Shown here: one piece after another, positions 16,989-26,115 of the stretch | Layout: every line of letters starts with the position of its first letter | Position numbering within the stretch: the first letter of the stretch is position 1 | Source: an uncultured Collinsella sp. | GTDB taxonomy: Bacteria > Actinomycetota > Coriobacteriia > Coriobacteriales > Coriobacteriaceae | Reading direction: 5' to 3' | Assembly (NCBI GenBank): GCA_949287065.1 | Contig: CASEEV010000023.1 | Coordinates: 1 to 55,599 of the forward strand | DNA length: 55,599 bases | Notes under the pieces: generated by a model | What the model saw: only the letters and a program-made list of their open reading frames with translations | Told to the model about the DNA's origin: nothing | Databases searched by the model: none | Program-made: the position numbers and the translations under genes

Positions 16989-18206
16989 TTACGCGGCGCG
17001 GGCGGTGTCCTCGGGGGTGATGGTCATCGACTGGAAGCGGTGCTGCATGTAGGCGTCGTCGTAGTGCTCGGCGTAGAACTCCTCGATGGGCGAGGTCGGC
17101 GCGATGCCGCTTTCGCGCTCGTACCAGCACTCGAGCGACTGCAGTGTCATGATGCCGTTGACGAGCATGAGGGCGGCGCAGAGAGCGGTGACCGAATAGC
17201 GCGCCTGCCAGGGGATGAGGTTGATGAGCTTCAAGAGCCAGGGCAGGCAGAGCTTGATCCACACGAACCCGAGCGCGCCCCACATGCACATGAAGAGGGC
17301 CGAGGTGCGCCCTTGGAAGAGGATGGCCACCGGGTCGGGAAAGAGCCCGAAGATCGTGGAGCCGGTGTAGTCCCAAGCCACCGCACCAAAGCCGACCTGC
17401 ATGAACCACGAAACCGCCGCCTCGAAGAGCCCGCCGATAACCGCGGACACGAGGAAGATGATCACGGGGTTGGCCTTGTAGAAGCGGTTGAGCGCCACGG
17501 TCATGAGCACGGCGCCAAAGCCGTAGATGGGCGAGAAGGGCCCGTAGAGCATGCCGGCGCGGTCCTGGTAAACGCCCGGGTCCACGACGACCATGTGGTA
17601 GACGGTCTCGATCACGAGTCCCAGCACGCAGCAGACCACAAAGACCCAGAACAGGTTGAAGAAGTCCAGCTCGATGAAGCCGCGGTCGCCTTTGGCGCGT
17701 CCGAGCAGGCCCGCCTCGGCGCGCTCGCGGGTTTCGAGGTCCTCCATCTTGCGGCGGAACCGGCGCTCCTGGACAAGCGTGGGGTCGACCGTCGTTGCGA
17801 TGACGATGAGGATGATGAGCTGAACCGCCGACCCAAACAGGTTCTCAACGGCGCCGCGGAGCATGATGTCGAGCACGAGAAGCGCTATGTGCAGGGCGAT
17901 GAGGCCGTAGGCAAACTGGGCGGCGTGCCGTCGCCGGTTGCGCAGCAGCGATATGCCGAACACCACCGCGGTGGCGGATGCCGCCACGAGAAGCACGACC
18001 TGCAGGATCGAGAGGATCAGCGTGAGGGTGACGTCGTGCGAGACCGCGGTGAGCTCGTCGCGGTGCGCGATGAGCAAAAACGTGACGAGACCGGCAAAGG
18101 CAACGACCACTGCGCCGGTTACGAGGTTGTACAGGCCGTAGATCTTGTACAGGGGACGAATCTTGTGCTGGCGGCTGTTCTCGGCAAAATGACGCGGGCT
18201 TGCCAT
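16989..18206 (-). CDS. Multi-pass membrane protein of the CmpB (putative ABC transporter) family
   Basis: A 405-aa membrane protein. The start is the ATG after GAAGGAGACGCC; a longer open frame upstream overlaps coaX and is rejected. An N-terminal block of about four hydrophobic segments (residues 20-165) is followed by a charged linker (RRFRRKMEDLETRERAEA). A C-terminal block of five segments holds the family pattern FQGRTSALFMCMWGALGFVW. The C-terminal block matches PF06541 (ABC_trans_CmpB). The substrate is unknown and no ATPase gene is adjacent. The stop codon lies within a CAAGATTACGC word shared with the repeat cluster near 13.8 kb. Confidence 0.75.
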   Translation of the reverse strand: MASPRHFAENSRQHKIRPLYKIYGLYNLVTGAVVVAFAGLVTFLLIAHRDELTAVSHDVTLTLILSILQVVLLVAASATAVVFGISLLRNRRRHAAQFAYGLIALHIALLVLDIMLRGAVENLFGSAVQLIILIVIATTVDPTLVQERRFRRKMEDLETRERAEAGLLGRAKGDRGFIELDFFNLFWVFVVCCVLGLVIETVYHMVVVDPGVYQDRAGMLYGPFSPIYGFGAVLMTVALNRFYKANPVIIFLVSAVIGGLFEAAVSWFMQVGFGAVAWDYTGSTIFGLFPDPVAILFQGRTSALFMCMWGALGFVWIKLCLPWLLKLINLIPWQARYSVTALCAALMLVNGIMTLQSLECWYERESGIAPTSPIEEFYAEHYDDAYMQHRFQSMTITPEDTARAA

Positions 18207-18346
18207 GGCGTCTCCTTCGCGGATAGGGGCGAGGTTGTTGCTGTTCCTACCCGTAAAGCGCGGCACGCATACGAAGGGCGCCGAAGAGCAGCCCCTTGGA
18301 CGGCGCGCCCCACGACCCGCCGCCTCGGCTCCGATTCTCCCTGCCG

Positions 18347-19129
18347 CTATGCGCGCGCCTGCATGCGCCGGTAGATCTCGCAGATGCCCTTGAGCGTGAG
18401 CTGCTTGTCGACCACGTCGAACACGTCGGTCGACCCGGCCACGACGCCCGCGAGCCCGCCGGTGGCGATGACCGTTGCGTCCGGCGCGCCGAGCTCGGCC
18501 TTGATGCGGCGGACCAGCCCCTCCGCCATGGCGGCGGCGCCCACGACGGTGCCCGACTGCACAGCCTCGACCGTGGTGGTTCCAATGGCGTGCGGCGGGG
18601 TTTCGAGCGGGATGCTCGCGAGCCGGGCGGCGCGCTGGGTCAGCGCGCCGAGCGAGATGCGTATGCCGGGCGCGATCGCGCCGCCGATATAGGCTCCGCG
18701 CTCGTTGACGACGTCGATGTTGGTTGCCGTGCCAAAGTCGACCACGATCGCCGGCGCGCCGTAGTGCTTCTCGGCGGCAACGGCGTTGGCAATGCGGTCG
18801 GCGCCCGCCTGCTCGGGGTGCGGCGCCTCGACCTTGGTGACGGCGGCGGTGGCCCTGCCCACGCGCACGTAGCGCGCGGGATCGGCGAGCAGGGTCTCGG
18901 CCAGGCGGTCCCACTCGCGGTTGAGCATGGGCACCACGCCCGCCAGCGCAATGGCGTCGATCACGGCGAGCTCGAGCCCGTACATATGAAAGTACCCGTG
19001 CAGGCGCACGTGGATCTCGTCGCGCGTGAAGGTATGGTCGGTGGGCATGCGCCACGACTGCACCAGGTTGTCGCCGTCAAAGAGCCCGAGGGCCGTCTGG
19101 GTGTTGCCAATGTCTACAGCGAGCAGCAT
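18347..19129 (-). CDS. coaX: Type III pantothenate kinase
   Basis: A 260-aa ASKHA-fold kinase catalysing the first step of coenzyme A synthesis. Motifs are MLLAVDIGNTQTALGLFDG (phosphate loop), GADRIANAVAA, VVDFGTATNIDVV and GGAIAPGIRISLGAL. The length matches the CoaX family. The ATG at 19129 begins the phosphate-binding motif directly, as usual for CoaX; the longer frame to 20041 runs through ccmE and is rejected. The gene is divergent from ccmE and 140 bp upstream of the CmpB-like gene. Confidence 0.95.
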   Translation of the reverse strand: MLLAVDIGNTQTALGLFDGDNLVQSWRMPTDHTFTRDEIHVRLHGYFHMYGLELAVIDAIALAGVVPMLNREWDRLAETLLADPARYVRVGRATAAVTKVEAPHPEQAGADRIANAVAAEKHYGAPAIVVDFGTATNIDVVNERGAYIGGAIAPGIRISLGALTQRAARLASIPLETPPHAIGTTTVEAVQSGTVVGAAAMAEGLVRRIKAELGAPDATVIATGGLAGVVAGSTDVFDVVDKQLTLKGICEIYRRMQARA

Positions 19130-19212
19130 GCGTGACCTCGTTCCTGCGGCGCGCCGGCGCCGGCGTGTAGAAATCCCCGCTAGTATGCGGATTCCCTGTT
19201 CTGCATTGTATA

Positions 19213-19237
19213 CTACGTAGCTTAGGAAACAGTTTCC
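19213..19237. promoter_or_regulatory. Palindromes between coaX and ccmE
   Basis: CTACGTAG (19213-19220) and the perfect 6-1-6 palindrome GGAAACAGTTTCC (19225-19237) lie in the divergent intergenic region, next to a TATACT hexamer at 19208. They may control ccmE and/or coaX. No binding protein can be assigned. Confidence 0.35.
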
Positions 19238-19357
19238 GGGGCGCAGGTCAGCAGGCGCATCCGGAGTCAAGCAAAAACAGAGCGCAGGGCGCCCTTTGCC
19301 TGCCACAGACTCGTGCGGCAAGGCGAGAGATGCGCTTCTGCGGGCGGGGGAAGTTGC

Positions 19358-20032
19358 ATGAACAAGAAGGCAAAGCGCCGCCTCGTGGTGGTCGGCGGGA
19401 TCATCGTCGTGGTGATGCTCGTGATTCTCGCGGTGGCCGGATCGGGCGGAGCGGCGTCGTCGCTTGCCATAGCCGACGTGGCGGACGGCTCCTACGCGGG
19501 CAAGAAGGTCCAGGTGTCGGGATCGGTCGTTGCCGACTCGCTGACGGCTCAGGGCTCCACGGCAACGTTTGAGATCGCCGACGAGACGGATGCTTCGCAG
19601 ACGCTCGCAGTGAGCTACGACGGCGCGCTGCCGGCGACGTTCGGCAACGGCGTCGTGGCCATCTGCACGGGCACCATGTCCAGCGACGGCACGCTCGGAT
19701 GCACCGAGCTCGTGACCAAGTGCCCGTCCAAGTACGAGAGCGCCGAGGGCTCGCTCACGGTCAAGAACCTGCTCGACCAGGCTGACGAGCTCGCGGGGCA
19801 GGAGACCTCGGTCTGCGGTTACATTGCAGGAGACGTGGCCGCGGTCGACGAAAACGCCGACTGCCGTTTTGTGATCGAGTCCCAGGGCGCCGAGCTCAAG
19901 GTGCGCTACGACGGGGGTCTTGACGAGAAGGTCGCCGACGGCGTTGCCGTGGTGGTCAAGGGCACGCTCGGCGAGGACGGCGTGTTCACCGCCTCCGAAC
20001 AGCCGGCTATCGACGAGGACGTGTCGGCCTAG
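19358..20032 (+). CDS. ccmE: Cytochrome c maturation heme chaperone CcmE, Cys-type, with duplicated OB domain
   Basis: A 224-aa protein with one N-terminal membrane anchor (about residues 9-30) and an extracytoplasmic part. The first OB-like domain (about 36-130) ends in TKCPSKYE. CPSKY is the C-x3-Y form of the heme-binding motif, replacing the H-x3-Y of proteobacterial CcmE. A second OB-like repeat (about 133-218: VKNLLDQADELAGQETSVCGY, then VVVKGTLGEDGVF) lacks that motif. Cys-type CcmE is known from archaea and sulfate reducers with a reduced Ccm system. It is first in the ccmEFABCD run; GGGGGAAG precedes the ATG. Confidence 0.85.
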   Translation: MNKKAKRRLVVVGGIIVVVMLVILAVAGSGGAASSLAIADVADGSYAGKKVQVSGSVVADSLTAQGSTATFEIADETDASQTLAVSYDGALPATFGNGVVAICTGTMSSDGTLGCTELVTKCPSKYESAEGSLTVKNLLDQADELAGQETSVCGYIAGDVAAVDENADCRFVIESQGAELKVRYDGGLDEKVADGVAVVVKGTLGEDGVFTASEQPAIDEDVSA

Positions 20033-20088
20033 AGCTCGCAAACAGATAACGGCGCGCCTGCGCGGGCGCGAAGGGGGGGGCTTGCAGT

Positions 20089-22206
20089 ATGAGTCTTGTG
20101 GGCAGCGCGGCGCAGGTTGCGGCGCTTGTGATGGCAGCGGTTTCGGCGGCAGTGCTTCTCGCCGGCGTCAAGACGCGCCGCGAAGGACTGGTCAACGCCG
20201 GTTACCTCATGGTGTTCGGCACCTTTGCGCTGCTGACGCTGTGCGTGGGCGTGGTTCTCGTGAGCTTCTTGGCCGAGAACTACGAGCTTCTCTACGTGGT
20301 GTCCAACTTCCCGCAGGATTCCGGTCCGCTGGCATGGCTCTACCGGGTGTCGGGCGTGTGGGCCGGGCGCCAGGGCTCGCTGCTGTTCTGGACCTGGCTC
20401 ATTGCGACCTTTGCCTTTGCGGCTGCCGCGCGGCGCATGCGGCAGACCGACGACCTCACTTCGGCTGCGCTCGCGGTGGCCGAGATCGTCGTGGCGCTGT
20501 TCACGGCCACGATGGTGCTTTCTGAGGCCAACAACGTCTTTGTGCCCACGCCGGCCGAGTACTTTGCCGAGGACGGGTCGCTCGCCGCCGCGGGTGCCGG
20601 CATGAACCCGCTGCTTCTGCACTGGGCCATGGTCCTGCATCCGCCGGCGACCTTTATCGGCTACGCGGGCTGCACCCTGCCGTTTGCCTATGCGCTCGCC
20701 GCTCTCATAACGGGCGACACCTCCGCGCGGTGGGTCGAGCTTTCGGACCGCATCGCGGTGTTCAGCTTCATCTTCCTGACCATCGGCATGGCGCTCGGCG
20801 CGGTTTGGGCGTACGTGGTTCTCGGCTGGGGCGGCTTCTGGGCCTGGGACGCGGTCGAGAACGCCAGCCTCATGAGCTGGCTTGCCGCCATCGCCATGAT
20901 CCACAGCTTCACGGTGTACCGCAAGCGCGGCTGCTTCAAGCGCTGGAGCATGTTCGCGGCAACCGCCACGTTCGTGTTCGTGGTGCTCGGCACCTTCATC
21001 ACGCGCTCGGGCCTCGTGCAGTCGGTGCATGCCTTTGCCGAGGACGCGGTGTCGACGTACTTCTTCCTCGGCATCATGGTGCTCGCGATTCTCGCGTTTT
21101 TGATCGGCCTTATCTACCGGTACCGCGCGATCGACGACGAGGACGACATCGAGTCGCTTGCCAGCAAGAACGGCTCGTACTACCTCACCAACCTCATCTG
21201 CATCGTCGGCGCCTGCCTCGTGGCCTACCTCACGGTGTCGAGCTCACTGCCCACGTGGCTGCCGCTCGGCGGCCAGGTGGTGTCGGCGGGTGCCTACAAC
21301 GCGGTGGCGCGTCCGGCAACGGCGCTCTTTGGCCTGCTCATGGCCGTGTGCCCGCTGCTCGGCTGGCGCAAAACCGAGGGCGCGCGCTTTTGGCGGACGT
21401 TCCGCGTCCCGGCGCTTCTGGGCGTTGTGATCTTTGCGGTGCTCACGGTCTTCTTTGTTACCACGCTCGTGCCTGCCTACGATGCCGACATCGCCGCGGG
21501 CGGCGAGGCTGCCCAGACGCTTACCGAGCAGGGCCCGCGCGCGTACTACTTCGCGCTCGCCGAGGTCTCGTTTTTGGCGGCGGCGCTTCTGTTCACGACA
21601 TCGTGCTACCTTATCAGCCGCGGCGTCTCGGGCCGTATGCGCAAGGGCGACAACGCGCTGCTCGCAGTCGTGAACCTCTTCCGCCACTCTCCGGCCCAGG
21701 CGGGCGGTTACCTTGCGCACCTGGGGTGCGCCATCGCGCTCGTCGGTCTCGTGGGGTCGGGCATGTTCGTAACCGAGCGTACGGTGAGCCTTGCCGCCGA
21801 GGCGGGCGCGCAGGCGTCGGTGGGCGGCTACGAGCTGACGCTCGAGAGCACCGAGCAGTACTTTGACGAGCACGACAACAACGTCATGGAGGTCGACCTC
21901 GCCGTAACCGACGAGGCTTCGGGCAGCTCGCTAGGCACGCTCGTGACCTCCATGAAGGTCAGCCCCACCACGCAGCAGCAGACGCTCACCGCTGGCGTCA
22001 TGACCTTCCCGCTCGAGGACCTCTTCGTGGCGTTCCAGGGCGTCAACGCCGACAACACGCTCTCGGTTTCCGTCAAGGTAAACCCGCTCATCATGCTTAA
22101 CTGGATCGGCGGCGTCATCTGCGTCGCAGGCATCGTGCTGGCCTTCGCCCCGCGCCGCGCCACGCCCCTTCTTGCTGCCGACGACCGCGCGCAGGAGGCG
22201 CGTTAG
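20089..22206 (+). CDS. ccmF: Cytochrome c heme lyase CcmF
   Basis: A 705-aa integral membrane protein with about 14-15 hydrophobic segments. It transfers heme from CcmE to apocytochrome c on the outer face. The heme-handling WWD segment is WAYVVLGWGGFWAWDAVENA, and LLHWAMVLHPPATFIGY carries conserved histidines. The C-terminal part (about 560-680) is an extracytoplasmic domain ending in a final membrane segment. A run of G (GGGGGGGG) lies upstream of the ATG. One base separates its stop codon from ccmA. Confidence 0.93.
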   Translation: MSLVGSAAQVAALVMAAVSAAVLLAGVKTRREGLVNAGYLMVFGTFALLTLCVGVVLVSFLAENYELLYVVSNFPQDSGPLAWLYRVSGVWAGRQGSLLFWTWLIATFAFAAAARRMRQTDDLTSAALAVAEIVVALFTATMVLSEANNVFVPTPAEYFAEDGSLAAAGAGMNPLLLHWAMVLHPPATFIGYAGCTLPFAYALAALITGDTSARWVELSDRIAVFSFIFLTIGMALGAVWAYVVLGWGGFWAWDAVENASLMSWLAAIAMIHSFTVYRKRGCFKRWSMFAATATFVFVVLGTFITRSGLVQSVHAFAEDAVSTYFFLGIMVLAILAFLIGLIYRYRAIDDEDDIESLASKNGSYYLTNLICIVGACLVAYLTVSSSLPTWLPLGGQVVSAGAYNAVARPATALFGLLMAVCPLLGWRKTEGARFWRTFRVPALLGVVIFAVLTVFFVTTLVPAYDADIAAGGEAAQTLTEQGPRAYYFALAEVSFLAAALLFTTSCYLISRGVSGRMRKGDNALLAVVNLFRHSPAQAGGYLAHLGCAIALVGLVGSGMFVTERTVSLAAEAGAQASVGGYELTLESTEQYFDEHDNNVMEVDLAVTDEASGSSLGTLVTSMKVSPTTQQQTLTAGVMTFPLEDLFVAFQGVNADNTLSVSVKVNPLIMLNWIGGVICVAGIVLAFAPRRATPLLAADDRAQEAR

Positions 22207-22207
22207 C

Positions 22208-22960
22208 ATGGCGGCCGAGAAGAGCGACCGCGGAGGCACCGCTCCTGCCGTAGAGGTCGACGGCCTCGTCAAGCAGTTCGGAAGCCGGCGCGCGCTCGAC
22301 GGCGCGAGCTTCTCGCTCGAGCAGGGCGCGTTCTTGTCGATCTTCGGCCCCAATGGCGCGGGCAAGACGACGCTCCTGAGGATCCTCGCCACGCTTTCGC
22401 GCCCCACGCGCGGCACGGTGCGCCTCTTGGGGGTCGACGCGCTCGAAGAGCCGGAGCGCCTGCGCAGCCAGATCGGCCTCATCTCGCATAAGTCCATGCT
22501 CTACGGCGACCTGACCGCCTACGAGAACCTCGCCTTCTTCTCCTCGCTCTACGGCGGCGCTCCCAACCGCGCGCGCATCGACGAGCTTCTGCGCATCGTC
22601 GAGCTCGACCACCGGCGCAACGACTGCGTGCGCACCTTCTCGCGCGGCATGCAGCAGCGCCTCTCCATCGCGCGGGCGCTGGTAAACGACCCTGCGCTCG
22701 TGCTGCTCGACGAGCCGTACTCGGGGCTCGACCCGCATGCCGTCGAGCTTTTTGACGAGCTTATCGGGCGCGTCAGGACCGAGCGCCCCGACCGTACCTT
22801 CGTTATGGTGAGCCACGACCTCGAGAAGGGCTTTCGCATGTGCAGCCACGCGCTTATCTTGGCGCGCGGCCAGGTGGTGGTCGTGGCCGAGAAGAGCCGC
22901 GTGCGCCGCGAGGCGTTTCGCGACCTCTATCTCGCGACGGTCGGCATGGGGGTGGCGTGA
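22208..22960 (+). CDS. ccmA: Heme export ABC ATPase CcmA
   Basis: A 250-aa ATPase that powers release of holo-CcmE. Walker A is GPNGAGKTT (about residues 46-54), the signature is FSRGMQQRLSIARAL, and Walker B is LVLLDEPYSGLD. The ATG at 22208 comes one base after the ccmF stop; an earlier in-frame ATG at 22172 lies inside ccmF and is less likely. The stop codon overlaps the ccmB start (TGATG). Confidence 0.92.
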   Translation: MAAEKSDRGGTAPAVEVDGLVKQFGSRRALDGASFSLEQGAFLSIFGPNGAGKTTLLRILATLSRPTRGTVRLLGVDALEEPERLRSQIGLISHKSMLYGDLTAYENLAFFSSLYGGAPNRARIDELLRIVELDHRRNDCVRTFSRGMQQRLSIARALVNDPALVLLDEPYSGLDPHAVELFDELIGRVRTERPDRTFVMVSHDLEKGFRMCSHALILARGQVVVVAEKSRVRREAFRDLYLATVGMGVA

Positions 22961-23664
22961 TGGCGAAGGTCTCGGCCTGGCGCCAGTACAAGGCGCTGCT
23001 CGCCAAGGACGTGCGCCAGGAGATCCGCACGCGCGAGATGCTCGTGTCGATGGGCGTGTACGCGGTTCTCGTGCTCACCGTGTACGGTGCCGCGCTCGCA
23101 CAGGTGGGCGACCGCCTGCAGGTGGTGAGTTTTGCGGCAGGGCTTCTGTGGGCGCTTATCGTGTTCACGAGCCTTCTGGGCCTCAACCGCAGCTTTGGGC
23201 GCGAAACCGAGACGGGCTGTTTAGACGGAATCCTCTTGGCGCCGGTCGACCGCGCTGTGGTGTTTCTCGCCAAGGCCACGACCAACCTGCTGTTTTTGCT
23301 GATCGTCGAGGCGGTGGTCGTGCCGCTGTTCTTCCTGTTCTTCCTCTCGGGGGCGGAGCTTGCGCCTACCACGCCGCTGATCGCGCTGCCGCTTCTGGTG
23401 GGCACGGTGGGCGTTGCCGGCATGGGCACGCTGTTGTCGACCATGACCATCAACACGCGTGGCAAAGACGTGCTCCTCGCCATCCTCTTTATTCCCGTGG
23501 TCTTTCCGCTGCTCTATGCGTGCGTGAGCGCAACGGGCGTGGCGTTTATGGGGGTCGAGGGAACATTCGGGACGTTCTGGACCTCGTGCGGCATTGCGCT
23601 CGGTTACGACGTGGTGATGATCGCGGCGGCGTGGGGCCTGTACGAGTTCGTGGTGAGCGCCTAG
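22960..23664 (+). CDS. ccmB: Heme exporter permease subunit CcmB
   Basis: A 234-aa membrane protein with six predicted hydrophobic segments, the usual size and layout for CcmB. The N-terminus KALLAKDVRQEIRTREML and the internal SFGRETETGCLDGILLAPVD are typical. It forms an ABC complex with CcmA and CcmC. The start overlaps the ccmA stop, showing translational coupling. Confidence 0.9.
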   Translation: MAKVSAWRQYKALLAKDVRQEIRTREMLVSMGVYAVLVLTVYGAALAQVGDRLQVVSFAAGLLWALIVFTSLLGLNRSFGRETETGCLDGILLAPVDRAVVFLAKATTNLLFLLIVEAVVVPLFFLFFLSGAELAPTTPLIALPLLVGTVGVAGMGTLLSTMTINTRGKDVLLAILFIPVVFPLLYACVSATGVAFMGVEGTFGTFWTSCGIALGYDVVMIAAAWGLYEFVVSA

Positions 23665-23797
23665 TGCGGCTGCGCGCCGCCGATCTTGTCCGGGCGCGTA
23701 CGTAAGGCTGACGCTACAATGGAGCGTAAGCGTGTTTGGACAACCTCGCGCGCGCCGTCGCCGCTTGGCGGCGGATCGCACGCAGTTCGGAGACGGT

Positions 23798-24775
23798 ATG
23801 GAAGCACATAACAAGACGCTTGCCGACAAGCTTGCGTTGCCGCTGCTTGCGGTGGGCGCGGTTCTCGTGATCGCCTGCATCGTGATGACCTTCACCACGG
23901 CCCCGCTCGTGCAGGGCGCGGAGCTCTCGGACGGAGCGAGCGCCGTGATCGGCGGCGTGGTGGTGACCACCAAGCTGCTGCTCAGCCAGAAGATCTTCTA
24001 CCTGCACGTGCCGGTGGCGGTGGCGTCTATGGTGGCGATGTTCTTTACCGCCCTGTACGGCGTACGTTTTCTTATGACGCGCGAGAGCCGCTACGATCTG
24101 CGTTCGCGCGTTGCCACCACTATCGCGCTCGTGTTCGTGCTGGCGACCATGGTTTCGGGCATCTTCTGGACGCGCTTTGAGTGGGGCGTCTGGTGGGTGT
24201 GGGAGCCGCGGCTGACCACCTACTTCATTCTCATGCTGCTCGTGATCGGCTACTTCATCCTGCGCAACGCCATCGAGGACTCCGAGCGCAGAGCAACGTT
24301 TGCGGCCGTGTTCGGCATTGTGGCGTTTATCGACGCGCCTATCTCGTTTATGGTGACGCGCCTGGTGCCGAGCTCGATCCATCCGGTGGTGTTCCGCACC
24401 GACTCGGGCCTGCCGCCCAACATGCTCGCGCCGTTTTTGTGCGGGCTCTTCGGCATGCTCATGATTGCGTTTGCGCTCTACCGCGTGACGCTCGCGGTGT
24501 ACGAGCAGGCCGAAGCGGTCGAGGAGCTCAAGGAGCAGCTCGAGGAGCAGGATGCGCGTCGCTCGGTGGTGGCTGCCGAGCGCGCAATGCGCGGGCTCGA
24601 GGTTATCGCGGACGATGCTGATGCCGATGCGGAGCGCATCTTTGCCGAAGACCCCGAAGATACGGGCGTGATTCCCGAGCATGCGAGCCGACCGGAGACG
24701 GACCCTGCAACGACCGCTGCCCGGGCGGCGGCCATCCCCGCGCCCCCGTCGGGGTCCTCGCGCACCGAGCGCTGA
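23798..24775 (+). CDS. ccmC: Heme handling protein CcmC with long C-terminal tail
   Basis: A 325-aa protein with six membrane segments. Its WWD motif is EWGVWWVWEPRLTTYF, and candidate heme-ligand histidines lie in IFYLHVPVA and SSIHPVVF. CcmC attaches heme to CcmE. The chosen ATG at 23798 follows CGGAGACGG; an ATG at 23732 would add an unlikely Arg-rich extension. After the last membrane helix there is an extra tail of about 90 residues, a charged coiled-coil-like segment (EELKEQLEEQ) and then a Pro/Ala/Thr end, longer than usual for the family. Confidence 0.9.
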   Translation: MEAHNKTLADKLALPLLAVGAVLVIACIVMTFTTAPLVQGAELSDGASAVIGGVVVTTKLLLSQKIFYLHVPVAVASMVAMFFTALYGVRFLMTRESRYDLRSRVATTIALVFVLATMVSGIFWTRFEWGVWWVWEPRLTTYFILMLLVIGYFILRNAIEDSERRATFAAVFGIVAFIDAPISFMVTRLVPSSIHPVVFRTDSGLPPNMLAPFLCGLFGMLMIAFALYRVTLAVYEQAEAVEELKEQLEEQDARRSVVAAERAMRGLEVIADDADADAERIFAEDPEDTGVIPEHASRPETDPATTAARAAAIPAPPSGSSRTER

Positions 24776-24815
24776 GGTTCGCAAAGACCGCATCTACCCT
24801 GCCAAGGAGGCTTAC

Positions 24816-25013
24816 ATGGACGCCATTCTTGCCGAGATCTATTCGACCGTTCTTCCCGCTGCCCCGTACGTTATCGCCGCGTACGCGGGTATCTGGATCG
24901 TTCTGCTTGCGTTCGTTGCTGTGCTCGCGCGCAAGGCGAGCCGTACGCGCGCCGATGTCAAGGCACTGCGGGAGGCGCTTGACCGGCGCGAGCGCGAGCG
25001 CGACGGGCGTTGA
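24816..25013 (+). CDS. ccmD: CcmD-like small membrane protein
   Basis: A 65-aa protein with one hydrophobic helix (PYVIAAYAGIWIVLLAFVAV) followed by a basic helical tail (LREALDRRERERD), the layout of CcmD, which helps CcmABC release holo-CcmE. AAGGAGG lies at ideal spacing before the ATG. Its position right after ccmC supports the call; sequence conservation in CcmD is always weak. Confidence 0.8.
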   Translation: MDAILAEIYSTVLPAAPYVIAAYAGIWIVLLAFVAVLARKASRTRADVKALREALDRRERERDGR

Positions 25014-25032
25014 GCAGGCACTCCGTGCAGCG

Positions 25033-25623
25033 CTAGGCCTTTGCGTTTGCCTCTGCCGGGGGCAAGCTGTTGAGGCGCGCCGCATCGGCGTCAAACGCCT
25101 CGACCATGCGCCCGAGCATATGGGCAAACTGCACGAGCTCCTCGTCGGTGAGGTTCACGTCGGGGAAGGGCGGCTTGCAGTTTTGCACGCAGGCGCGGCC
25201 CATCTCGGTGATGCTCACGAGAAGCACGCGCCGGTCCTTCTCGGACGTGCGACGCGTCACGAGGCCCGCGCGCTCGAGTTTGCCGAGAACCTCGCCAAGC
25301 GACTGCGGACGGATGTTCAGGATGTAGCCCATGTCTCGTTGGCGCATCTCGCCCTGCATGCTGAGAAGCGCAAGCACACGGCCTTGACCGCGCGAGGTGT
25401 CTTGCGTGGGGCCGCCGCGGTGGCGCCGGACCGCGTCGTGCCAGCGGTGAAGCGCGCTGCGCATGGCGCCGAAGAGCTCGATGAGCTCGTCTACGGTTAC
25501 GTCGCGCATATCGCCAGAGGGCTCGGATCCGTGCGAGAGGTTGGTTTGGGGCGCAACGGCGTCCGTAAGGCCGGCGATCGCCTGGTTGGCAGTGGAGACC
25601 TGCGTTGCGTTGTTCTCGTCCAT
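25033..25623 (-). CDS. MarR-family transcriptional regulator
   Basis: A 196-aa protein with a winged helix in the middle: GEMRQRDMGYILNIRPQSLG (recognition region) followed by KLERAGLVTRRTSEKDRRVL (wing). The first 50 residues are a polar extension. It is convergent with the ccm operon and ends 19 bp from ccmD. The effector and targets are unknown; control of the ccm genes is possible but not shown. Confidence 0.88.
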   Translation of the reverse strand: MDENNATQVSTANQAIAGLTDAVAPQTNLSHGSEPSGDMRDVTVDELIELFGAMRSALHRWHDAVRRHRGGPTQDTSRGQGRVLALLSMQGEMRQRDMGYILNIRPQSLGEVLGKLERAGLVTRRTSEKDRRVLLVSITEMGRACVQNCKPPFPDVNLTDEELVQFAHMLGRMVEAFDADAARLNSLPPAEANAKA

Positions 25624-25817
25624 GGCGGCGCCTATCAGATCGGCCGCCTGCGGTGTTGCATGTGCGGCGGCGGGGGATGCTGTACGTTAGTGTACTCTTC
25701 CCGCTGCCTGGGCGCATGGGTATGGAGCCATCGCAGGGCGCTTTCCTTGGCTGTGAAGTGCAGATGTGTGGGAACTATGAAAAACTCTGCTATCTGTGCT
25801 TTGAAGCACATTGCTTC

Positions 25818-25846
25818 TTGCATATGGGGTTCGCTCACCGTAATAT
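25818..25846 (+). promoter_or_regulatory. Promoter of the initiator tRNA gene
   Basis: A TTGCAT -35 box (25818-25823), a 17-bp spacer and a TAATAT -10 box (25841-25846) lie 30 bp upstream of the tRNA, which would place initiation about 20 bases before the mature 5' end. Confidence 0.7.
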
Positions 25847-25876
25847 ATTCAATTGCGCTGAGGCGCAACCAGACAT

Positions 25877-25953
25877 TGCGGGGTGGAGCAGTCTGGTAGC
25901 TCGCCGGGCTCATAACCCGGAGGTCGTAGGTTCAAATCCTGCCCCCGCGACCA
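25877..25953 (+). tRNA. tRNA-fMet (anticodon CAT), CCA encoded
   Basis: A 77-nt cloverleaf. The anticodon loop CTCATAA is held by CCGGG/CCCGG with the three consecutive G-C pairs that mark initiator tRNAs. The D stem GAGC/GCTC has the initiator-type A11-U24 pair. The T arm is GTAGG-TTCAAAT-CCTGC. The acceptor end has only a weak U1-G72 contact, in keeping with the unpaired 1-72 position of bacterial initiators. CCA is encoded. Confidence 0.93.
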
Positions 25954-25964
25954 AGAATTCGCAG

Positions 25965-25995
25965 CTCGGAGGTCTTACGGCCTCCGAGTTTTTTG
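25965..25995 (+). terminator. Terminator of the initiator tRNA gene
   Basis: CTCGGAGG (25965-25972) pairs with CCTCCGAG (25981-25988), followed by TTTTTT, 11 bp after the tRNA. Confidence 0.88.
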
Positions 25996-26115
25996 TTACT
26001 TGCCCAAGCTTTGACCGGGTTAGCCTCGACAAGGATTTCGACCGCCGAATGGTTGTCGCCTCGGAGAAGGATGGCGCTGCAGCAGGTCACGATGCGGGTA
26101 GGCCCCCGCCGCTCA

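Noticed and set aside
14636-17020. A 794-aa plus-strand ORF opposite the ParB/BMP-like gene
   Set aside because: Same GC-driven antisense effect; the minus strand has an ideal ribosome site and recognisable domains.
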